Shown piece after piece: positions 56,225 to 64,000 of a stretch of 64,000 nt of DNA (position 1 is its first letter; every line of letters begins with the position of its first letter). This DNA comes from Macrostomum hystrix (taxonomy: Eukaryota; Platyhelminthes; Macrostomidae), in contig CATNEN010000038.1 in NCBI GenBank assembly GCA_950097015.1, positions 33,008,501 to 33,072,500 on the forward strand. The letters are read 5' to 3'. The notes below the pieces were generated by a model, which saw only the letters and a program-made list of their open reading frames with translations, made no database searches and was not told where the DNA came from. The position numbers and the translations under genes are program-made.

Positions 56225-57955
56225 GGCTGAGGATTTAAAGTGGCAGGGGATTACAGCGGCTGAGGATTTAAAGTGGCAGGGGAGTAGGGTGGCTGAGGAT
56301 TTAGAGTGGCAGGGGATTACAGTGGCTGAGGATTTAGAGTGGCAGGGGATTACAGTGGCTGAGGATTTAAAGTGGCAGGGGATTACAGTGGCTGAGGATT
56401 TAAAGTGGCAGGGGATTACAGTGGCTGAGGATTTAAAGTGGCAGGGGATTACAGTGGCTGAGGATTTAAAGTAGCAGGGGATTACAGTGGCTGAGGATTT
56501 AGAGTGGCAGGGGATTACAGTGGCTGAGGATTTAAAGTGGCAGGGGATTACAGTGGCTGAGGATTTAAAGTAGCAGGGGATTACAGTGGCTGAGGATTTA
56601 GAGTGGCAGGGGATTACAGTGGCTGAGGATTTTAAGTGGCAGGGGATTACAGTGGCTGAGGATTTAAAGTGGCAGGGGATTACAGTGGCTGAGGATTTAA
56701 AGTAGCAGGGGATTACAGTGGCTGAGGATTTAGAGTGGCAGGGGATTACAGTGGCTGAGGATTTTAAGTGGCAGGGGATTACAGTGGCTGAGGATTTAAA
56801 GGCAGGGGATTACAGTGGCTGAGGATTTAAAGTGGCAGGGGATTACAGTGGCTGAGGATTTAAAGTAGCAGGGGATTACAGTGGCTGAGGATTTAGAGTG
56901 GCAGGGGATTACAGTGGCTGAGGATTTAAAGTGGCAGGGGATTACAGTGGCTGAGGATTTAAAGTGGCAGGGGATTACAGTGGCTGAGGATTTAGAGTGG
57001 CAGGGGATTACAGTGGCTGAGGATTTAAAGTGGCAGGGGATTACAGTGGCTGAGGATTTAAAGTAGCAGGGGATTACAGTGGCTGAGGATTTAGAGTGGC
57101 AGGGGATTACAGTGGCTGAGGATTTTAAGTGGCAGGGGATTACAGTGGCTGAGGATTTAAAGGCAGGGGATTACAGTGGCTGAGGATTTAAAGTGGCAGG
57201 GGATTACAGTGGCTGAGGATTTAAAGTAGCAGGGGATTACAGTGGCTGAGGATTTAGAGTGGCAGGGGATTACAGTGGCTGAGGATTTAAAGTGGCAGGG
57301 GATTACAGTGGCTGAGGATTTAAAGTGGCAGGGGATTACAGTGGCTGAGGATTTAAAGTAGCAGGGGATTACAGTGGCTGAGGATTTAGAGTGGCAGGGG
57401 ATTACAGTGGCTGAGGATTTTAAGTGGCAGGGGATTACAGTGGCTGAGGATTTAGAGTGGCAGGGGATTACAGTGGCTGAGGATTTAGAGTGGCAGGGGA
57501 TTACAGTGGCTGAGGATTTAGAGTGGCAGGGGATTACAGTGGCTGAGGATTTAAAGTGGCAGGGGATTACAGTGGCTGAGGATTTAAAGTAGCAGGGGAT
57601 TACAGTGGCTGAGGATTTAGAGTGGCAGGGGATTACAGTGGCTGAGGATTTTAAGTGGCAGGGGATTACAGTGGCTGAGGATTTAAAGGCAGGGGATTAC
57701 AGTGGCTGAGGATTTAAAGTGGCAGGGGATTACAGTGGCTGAGGATTTAAAGTGGCAGGGGATTACAGTGGCTGAGGATTTAGAGTGGCAGGGGATTACA
57801 GTGGCTGAGGATTTAGAGTGGCAGGGGATTACAGTGGCTGAGGATTTAAAGTAGCAGGGGATTACAGTGGCTGAGGATTTAGAGTGGCAGGGGATTACAG
57901 TGGCTGAGGATTTAGAGTGGCAGGGGATTACAGTGGCTGAGGATTTAGGGTGACA
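56225..57955. repeat. 33-bp GGCTGAGGATTTAAAGTGGC minisatellite
   Basis: About 52 copies of a 33-bp unit (ggctgaggatttaaagtggc then aggggattacagt) with agtagc, agagtggc and shortened aaaggc variants. A block of about 160-200 bp ending with the shortened unit recurs near 56790, 57155 and 57685. The last unit reverts to gggtgaca, as in the 16-bp array. Confidence 0.96.
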
Positions 57956-58615
57956 AACAGAAATTGATCGCAGCCTAGTGATAGAGCCGGCTGTTGTGGA
58001 TGCGACCAGTTGCCAAGGAGTATAAAAAGTGAAAAAGTACAGATGGATTCAGATCAGTTTGCTGTACTGCAAGCACAGGGGGGGTAACAAGAGGGCACTC
58101 TGCAAGTCTAGTTTGAATTGATGGGCTAACAATAGAAATCAATAATAAGCATCTGCACGCATATCTGCTCAGCTCCAATCTGAATAGGTTAGCTGTTTTG
58201 CAGCCTGTGCCAGATACGGATTAAATAGAGCAGTTGTAGCGAGACTGAATGGATGAGTTGGGCAGCCATTGCTAGCTATAGCTGAGCGATACGACACTAG
58301 AAAGCAAGCATTGTCTTACAGCTGGGTCTAGAACTACGGGTAAAACAAGTCGCAACAGTTGCTAGCTAGGTTATGTACGCACGTGTGTGTTTGTGTGTGT
58401 GTGTGCTGAAGATTGCATATAAATTCAATAGCAGGAAATTTGCCATGCCTCAGTGTTGTCATTGCCCCCATGTTTTTTATGTTTATAGGGCTTTGGCAGT
58501 GCGCGGGCCGAGTCATGTTTGCTTTCTAAACACAACATTGGCAATTCGACTCTAGATAGACTGTGACCGGAGGGAAGGAAGCGACTGATAGATTGGATTA
58601 AAGGAGGAGATTCGA
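57956..58615. other. Single-copy spacer with short (GT)n
   Basis: Contains a short gtgtgtttgtgtgtgtgtgt microsatellite near 58383-58404. No gene was recognised. Confidence 0.45.
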
Positions 58616-59668
58616 TTCCTGTAAGAGAAGGCCTAAGAGATGAGAGATTAGAGACTTGAGATGGGAGAGATTAGAGACTTTAAGAGGGGAGAGATAAGAG
58701 ACTTTGAGAGGGAAGAGATTAGAGATTTGAGATGGGAGAGATTAGAGACTTGAGATGGGAGAGATTAGACACTTTGAGAGGGGAGAGATTAGAGACTTGA
58801 GATGGGAGAGATTAGAGACTTTAAGAGGGGAGAGATAAGAGACTTTGAGAGGGGAGAGATTAGAGATTTGAGATGGGAGAGATTAGAGACTTGAGATGGG
58901 AGAGATTAGACACTTTGAGAGGGGAGAGATTAGAGACTTGAGATGGGAGAGATTAGACACATTAAGAGGGGAGAGATTAGAGACTTTGAGTTGGGAGAGA
59001 TTAGAGACTTGAGAGGGGGGAGATTAGAGACTTTGAGTGGGGAGAGATTAGAGACTTGAGAGGGGGAGATTAGAGACTTTGAGTGGGGAGAGATTAGAGA
59101 CTTGAGAGGGGGGAGATTAGAGACTTGAGAGGGGAGAGATTAGACACTTTGAAAGGGGAGAGATTAGACACTTTGAGAGGGGAGAGATTAGAAGCTTTGA
59201 GTGGGGGGAGATTAGACACATTGAGAGGGGAGAGATTAGAGACTTTGAGTGGGGAGAGATTAGAGACTTGAGAGGGGGGAGATTAGAGACTTGAGAGGGG
59301 AGAGATTAGAGACTTGAGAGGGGAGAGATTAGAGACTTGAGAGGGGAGAGATTAGAGACTTTGAGAGGGGAGAGATTAGAGACTGGAGAGGGGAGAGATT
59401 AGAGACTGGAGAGGGGAGAGATTAGAGACTTGAGGGGGGAGATTAGACACATTGAGAGGGGAGAGATTAGAGACTTGAGAGGGGAGAGATTAGACACTTT
59501 GAGAGGGAGAGATTAGAGACTTGAGAGGGGAGAGATTAGACACTTTGAGAGGGGAGAGATTAGAGACTTTGAGAGGGGAGAGATTAGACACTTTGAGAGG
59601 GGAGAGATTAGAGACTTTGAGTGGGGAGAGATTAGAAACTTTGAGAGGGGAGAGATTAGAGACTTACG
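58616..59668. repeat. 22-24-bp GAGAGGGGAGAGATTAGAGACTTT minisatellite
   Basis: About 45 copies with tgagatggg, ttgagtgggg and cactttgag variants. Confidence 0.95.
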
Positions 59669-60080
59669 AGTCTTTCTCTCTTTCTCCTAAAATGGCATAG
59701 ATTGGAGATAGATAGTAAGCGGAAAACATTAATTGTATAAGTTGATATAATAATCGGTCAAACGTCAATAAAATGTGATATAATACAATATAAAAATAGA
59801 GTTAAAATGTCCGATAACAATAGGCTTGACATAGACATTTGAAAGGTAAAGAATTCAATGTTCAGTATTTGACGGGGTGAATAATACAATTCAGAATTAA
59901 AATTAACGAGCAGAATTAGCGGGGTTAATAATACGACGTTAATTAGAATACTAAAAGCAGCAAAGCTGAGTGAGGAAAAATATCAATACATCGTATTTTA
60001 GCCAGCGCTATGCTTATAAAGCTAGAAGCACTGAATATATATTTTAGTAAACAATGTCCCCAAGCTTTCAATGTGAAAGA
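59669..60080. other. AT-rich spacer
   Basis: No feature was recognised. Confidence 0.4.
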
Positions 60081-60082
60081 TA

Positions 60083-60240
60083 GAATCGAAGCTGCAATAG
60101 AAGCTAGAATTAAAGCTAGAATCGAGGCTAGAATCGTAGCTGGAATCGAAGCTGGAATCGAAGCTGGAATCGAAGCTGGAATCGAAGCTGGAATCGAAGC
60201 AAGAATCGAAGCAAGAATCGAAGAAGGAATCGAGGCTACG
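60083..60240. repeat. 12-bp GAAGCTGGAATC repeat
   Basis: About 13 copies of a 12-bp unit (gaagctggaatc / gaagcaagaatc) give an ARIEAGIEA-period frame; treated as a minisatellite downstream of the GPCR gene. Confidence 0.9.
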
Positions 60241-60332
60241 AGCGTAGAATCACTGCTGGCTAGGCTATACCTCCTGACCTAGACGGGAACCAGTCAATAT
60301 GCTTGCAAAGCTGGTGCGCAGAGGCGGGACAG

Positions 60333-63160
60333 TCAGCTGATGTCTGGCTCCGGGTCCTTGCTAGGAGTTTCGTGGAGCATTGCGGCAATTTCAAGGCCAT
60401 CCGCTTCCAGATCGTCGTCCATATCGGTCGGCCGCGCTGCTCTGGAAGTGATCATCGGCTCCTGCTGGTTCCGCGGCGCGGTGGTTTCAGCGGCAGCAGC
60501 TGCGTCAGGAGCTCCAGCAGTTTCAGTCCTTGGCAGCCAGGTGAGAAAGATGGCTGAGAAGGTGTCGCGAAACTGCTTCGACATTGAAGTGTAAAGTACA
60601 AAGTTGACGCTGTTATTAATCAGAGACAGCAAATCCAAAAGATCGCCCAGAGGTGTGTAAACATTGTCCTCAAAGGATTCAGCGACGAAGCATAGCAGCG
60701 ACATGACACCCTGCGGCAGTTCGGTAATAAGAAACAGCAGGACAATGGCCAGCAGCATCCGGGTCGTCCGCTGCTCTCTCTGATCGGCTCGCTGCTCTCG
60801 CCGCCTCGACGTAACGCCATTGTTGTTAGCCGGCGATGCTGCAGCAGCCGCCGCCGAGTTTCTGTTCAACAATTTGCGTCTACGATTGGCCGACTTCGAC
60901 AACTGGTCGATGAGTAGCACGGTCATTGCGCTGAGCAGCAGGCAGGGCAGGATCTTGTAGAAGATGGCGATGGTCCAGTAATTGCTAAGCAGTAGGCTCT
61001 CGCTGACTGATTGGCCAGCGTCGATGAAGTAGAGCGTCGCGTTGGTGCGCGAAGAGCGGCAGGCCCGTGGCGCATTCACCAGGTAGTTGGGAATGCTGGC
61101 TAGGCAGCACACGGCGCAGATGGCCGCGATGCACACCGTCACATTTCTGTGGCTGGCCAGGCGAGCTCCCGCCGTCGGCAGGGCGATGTACAAGTAGCGG
61201 AACACGGCCAGGGACACCGTCATCCAGCAGGCGGCTGTGTGGAGCACCAGCACCAGACTGATGGTGAACAGGGAGTACAGGATCCACGGGTAATCCTTCG
61301 TGTGCGGCTCGGCTAATTCGGCCGGGACGCCGCGTCGATTTCTCGGATTCATCAAGGTGAAATGGATCACCTGGGCGGGTGGCGAGTGTTGAATATAATT
61401 TGGCCATTAACAGTAGAAGTAGAACTACCAATGGGGTGAATTCCCCGCCTGATAATTTTTGTGCTGCACCCGAACGGAGCAACGGGCCCACATTTTGCTG
61501 CGCATCTTCTGAAACAAGAATCAAGTCGCCAGCAATTCAGACTGTCGAGATATTCAATGTTTCTTGCCGAAGGTCAGATTTTTCCCATAAGAGCTAGTGT
61601 ATTTCATACACCCTGTACACGAATTAGCACTGCGCCTCAGTGCGGCCTTGCCAGGCCTTCAAAATTTATCAGCATGTCCACCCGAATGTGCCTGCATCAT
61701 CTCTGTCTTCGGTGGTCACCTACCTTTATCTAGACGAACTGCTGGACCTTCAACGGCTGCAATAGGTTGAACTATTCTACTATGGACACCCTGACGCGAT
61801 TTTCTCCAGTTTCACAGATCAACCGCAGGACACCATCGCCTAGTCTGTCAACCAATCAGTCACCACCCAACGCTGTTAACATTCAGGCGCTGCCAAAAAA
61901 ATTTCTGGGGATAATTTCCTCTAGGTATATATATGGGCGGCAAAATGGCTTGGCAGTCCCACTGTTAATATGGAATTTATTACCTATAACCTATATCGCT
62001 GAATATCTGGACGATGTTGACGTCTGACGGCTTTGAAAGTTCATCGTAAGGGGCGAAAAGATTTGATCTATATGGTAGACTTTCACACTCCTGACTCCTG
62101 ACTCCTGAGCACACACGCACACAGATACTGTACGCAGACGCACGCTCACACAGGTGTGCAACATCTGCCCTGACTTTCTCATCGTCCCTGAGCTCTATTC
62201 CGCGGCGAGGTCACAATGATTTAGTGGCTTATTGGGCAATTTTCGTCATTAGGGTGGGGGCGAACCACCCAAGGCACAGTGAGAGTGTACACTGCCTGAC
62301 GATGAGAAAGTCAGGGCAGATGTACACACCTGTGTGAGCGTGTGCTCATACTTTGCAGTGCTATAATACTCGTACTACTGCATGCATCTGTTGCCAGGTT
62401 ATGCACGCCAGCTTCTTCAGTTGCTCTAATCTGTCATCGTCCGTCAGCCAATGGAGTCCTTACATAACGCTGAAAATAATTAGAAGCGTTAATCCTTCGC
62501 ATTTCATTTCTGTCAGCTAGTTTAGTTTGTTTGGGAAACACAAGCAGGTGCTCTGCTTTCTCAACTCTCCGAGAGATCTTGTTTTTCTCTCTCGCTTTTT
62601 TCCGTTCATGTTTACTGAATTTCCTGTCCCCACGGTCGAGAATTATTTCTTGGGGAAGAACTCAATCCCAAAGGATTTGGGAGATGTGCATTTCGCCCAA
62701 CAGGGAAATCCGTCTTGTTGGCCTGTCACCTACTAATTATGATATCTCGCACTAGCAGATGGGCTACAATATGTAATACTGGAGGAATATGTTGAGTAGG
62801 TTCTGTTTTTTGTAGCTGTCAACTGTCAACTTGTGCAAACTTGTCCATGGGACAGAAGAAAGATATCTCTATGCGCCTATTTACCTGAAAGAAGTAGGTG
62901 AGCATCGTCATCAAATCGGCGGCAGCCACAGCGATGAGAATCCTGTTGACGGAGCTGGCCACCATAGACTTTCGCGTGAGCACAGCGATGTTAGCCACAT
63001 TGGCCACCACACCGAGCAGGCACAATATTGCACTCACGTAGCCATGGATTGGGCCATAGAATTCTTGGAAACGGACCAGAGCCAGGTGCACGGAGGGCAC
63101 AGCGACGGACAGATTGCTGCAACTCCTGGCCAAATCCTCGCTGCTAACGGTAGCTCCCAT
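60333..63160 (-). CDS. Myosuppressin/FMRFamide-receptor-like class A GPCR, two coding exons
   Basis: Exons 63160-62885 and 61370-60333 join in phase (GT-AG) to 437 residues. The ATG at 63160 lies in an exon bounded upstream by acceptor ttttcatttcag (exon edge 63171), so a non-coding upstream exon is probable. TM1 is about residues 41-62 (after FYGPIHG), TM2 72-91, TM3 122-148, TM4 167-185, TM5 223-245, TM6 295-318 and TM7 332-352. N16 in SNLS is a possible glycosylation site. Features of the invertebrate DMSR/FMRFamide receptor group are IHGYVS at TM1, LHTAACWMTVSLAVFRYLYI in TM3 with FRY (149-151) in place of DRY, ITELPQG in TM6 and SVNFVLYTSMSKQFRDTF after TM7 in place of NPxxY. The predicted partner is an RFamide-type neuropeptide coupled through a G protein; ligand identity is inference. 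The 1.5-kb intron carries two dispersed repeat families, and upstream of exon 1 a 30-bp minisatellite runs to the window end. Confidence 0.82.
61432..61770 (+). mobile_element. Dispersed repeat family B, longest copy (GPCR intron)
   Basis: Joins the two halves seen separately at 25040-25232 (left) and 18789-19030 (right, reverse strand), so it defines a unit of at least 330 bp. Class unknown; no poly(A), tRNA head or terminal inverted repeat was identified by eye. Confidence 0.82.
62085..62185 (-). mobile_element. SINE-like family A fragment (reverse)
   Basis: Reverse copy of the central segment (gagcacacacgcacacagat, acacaggtgtgcaacatctg, ccctgactttctcatcgt) in the GPCR intron. Confidence 0.85.
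62265..62360 (+). mobile_element. SINE-like family A fragment (forward)
   Basis: Forward copy of the same segment (gtgtacactgcctgacgatg, agaaagtcagggcagatgta, cacacctgtgtgagcgtg). With the reverse fragment 80 bp to its left it forms an imperfect inverted repeat of roughly 80 bp per arm. Confidence 0.85.
62361..62884 (-). other. Remainder of GPCR intron
   Basis: Single-copy sequence between the SINE fragments and GPCR exon 1. No feature was recognised. Confidence 0.45.
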
Positions 63161-63249
63161 TTCTGGCAAGTCTGAAATGAAAATTAATTGTTGGAAACTG
63201 ATTACCGAGCAGTCTACTGATTTTCTTCAATAAAAGTTGCCTGCTGCTC

Positions 63250-64000
63250 CAGCCATACTCACCCGCAATGTGACTCACCATACTACACACTCTCACAATG
63301 TGACCCACAATTCCACACACTCTCACAATGTGACCCACAATTCTACACACACTAACAATGTGACCCACCATTCCACACACTCTCACAATGTGACCCACCA
63401 TTCCACACACTCTCACAATGTGACCCACCATTCCACACACTCTCACAATGTGACCCACCATTTCACACACTCTCACAATGTGACCCACCATTCTACACAC
63501 TCTCACAATGTGACCCACCATTCCACACACTCTCACAATGTGACCCACCATTCCACACACTCTCACAATGTGACCCACCATTCCACACACTCTCACAATG
63601 TGACCCACCATTCTACACACTCTCACAATGTGACCCACCATTTCACACACTCTCACAATGTGACCCACAATTCTACACACTCTCACAATGTGACCCACCA
63701 TTTCACACACTCTCACAATGTGACCCACCATTTCACACACTCTCACAATGTGACCCACCATTTCACACACTCTCACAATGTGACCCACCATTCTACACAC
63801 TCTCACAATGTGACCCACCATTCTACACACTCTCACAATGTGACCCACCATTCTACACACTCTCACAATGTGACCCACCATTCCACACACTCTCACAATG
63901 TGACCCACCATTTCACACACTCTCACAATGTGACCCACCATTCTACACACTCTCACAATGTGACCCACCATTCCACACACTCTCACAATGTGACCCACCA
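63250..64000. repeat. 30-bp CACAATGTGACCCACCATTC minisatellite upstream of GPCR exon 1
   Basis: About 25 copies of a 30-bp unit (cacaatgtgacccaccattc then tacacactct) run off the right window edge. Probably a 5'-UTR intron of the GPCR. The reverse frame (MVGHIVRVCR period) is an artefact of the 30-bp period. Confidence 0.95.

Noticed and set aside
60010-60282. 90-codon Ile/Glu/Ala-rich frame
   Set aside because: Mostly the 12-bp repeat gaagctggaatc; no homology or splice signals.
63144-63998. 284-codon minus-strand frame MVGHIVRVC repeat joined to GPCR exon 1
   Set aside because: Produced by the 30-bp array; a stop-free intron or 5'-UTR array is more likely, since an acceptor site separates it from the GPCR start.

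Overview
The window reads as nuclear DNA of an animal. Nine protein-coding genes with conserved metazoan families are present, eight of them split by introns that can be placed exactly (the ninth shows a single coding exon). The standard genetic code is used: TAA, TAG and TGA all end recognisable proteins. Exons are moderately GC-rich. Nearly all introns and intergenic stretches are long tandem minisatellites. Gene content does not fix the species. A small repeat-rich invertebrate such as a spiralian or flatworm would fit, but that is inference. Exon ends were set by joining splice sites in phase and comparing the protein with remembered family members. No alignment or search was run.

Layout, left to right. 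The 3' exon of a SEH1 nucleoporin/GATOR2 subunit (+, 469-1050). A CCDC174-like gene (+, 3158-4592). A KLHL12-type BTB-BACK-Kelch CUL3 adaptor (+, 5372-9642, five exons). A CEP152/Asterless centriole protein (+, 13001-19987, nine exons). A complete ZNFX1 (-, 33912-21689, eleven exons, 2006 residues), convergent with CEP152. A 4.1-kb composite satellite (34662-38758). A PLAC8/cornifelin-like Cys-rich protein (+, 39253-40130). A Shisa-like single-pass membrane protein with a PY-type tail (-, 42892-42236). An enolase-superfamily enzyme resembling cis-3-hydroxy-L-proline dehydratase (+, 45404-48191). About 12 kb that is almost only tandem repeats (48.2-60.2 kb). Finally a myosuppressin/FMRFamide-receptor-like GPCR (-, 63160-60333), whose upstream side runs off the window.

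The genes are not an operon and share no pathway. The striking property is the non-coding DNA. Most introns consist of their own minisatellite, often filling the space from near one splice site to near the other. At least two dispersed repeat families (a SINE-like family with five copies or fragments, and a second family with three) are inserted in introns of ZNFX1, CEP152, the PLAC8-like gene and the GPCR. A separate tRNA-headed SINE lies in CEP152. The enolase-family gene appears to use two GC-AG introns. Several genes have a splice-acceptor-like site just upstream of the start codon, which suggests 5'-UTR introns or spliced-leader trans-splicing.
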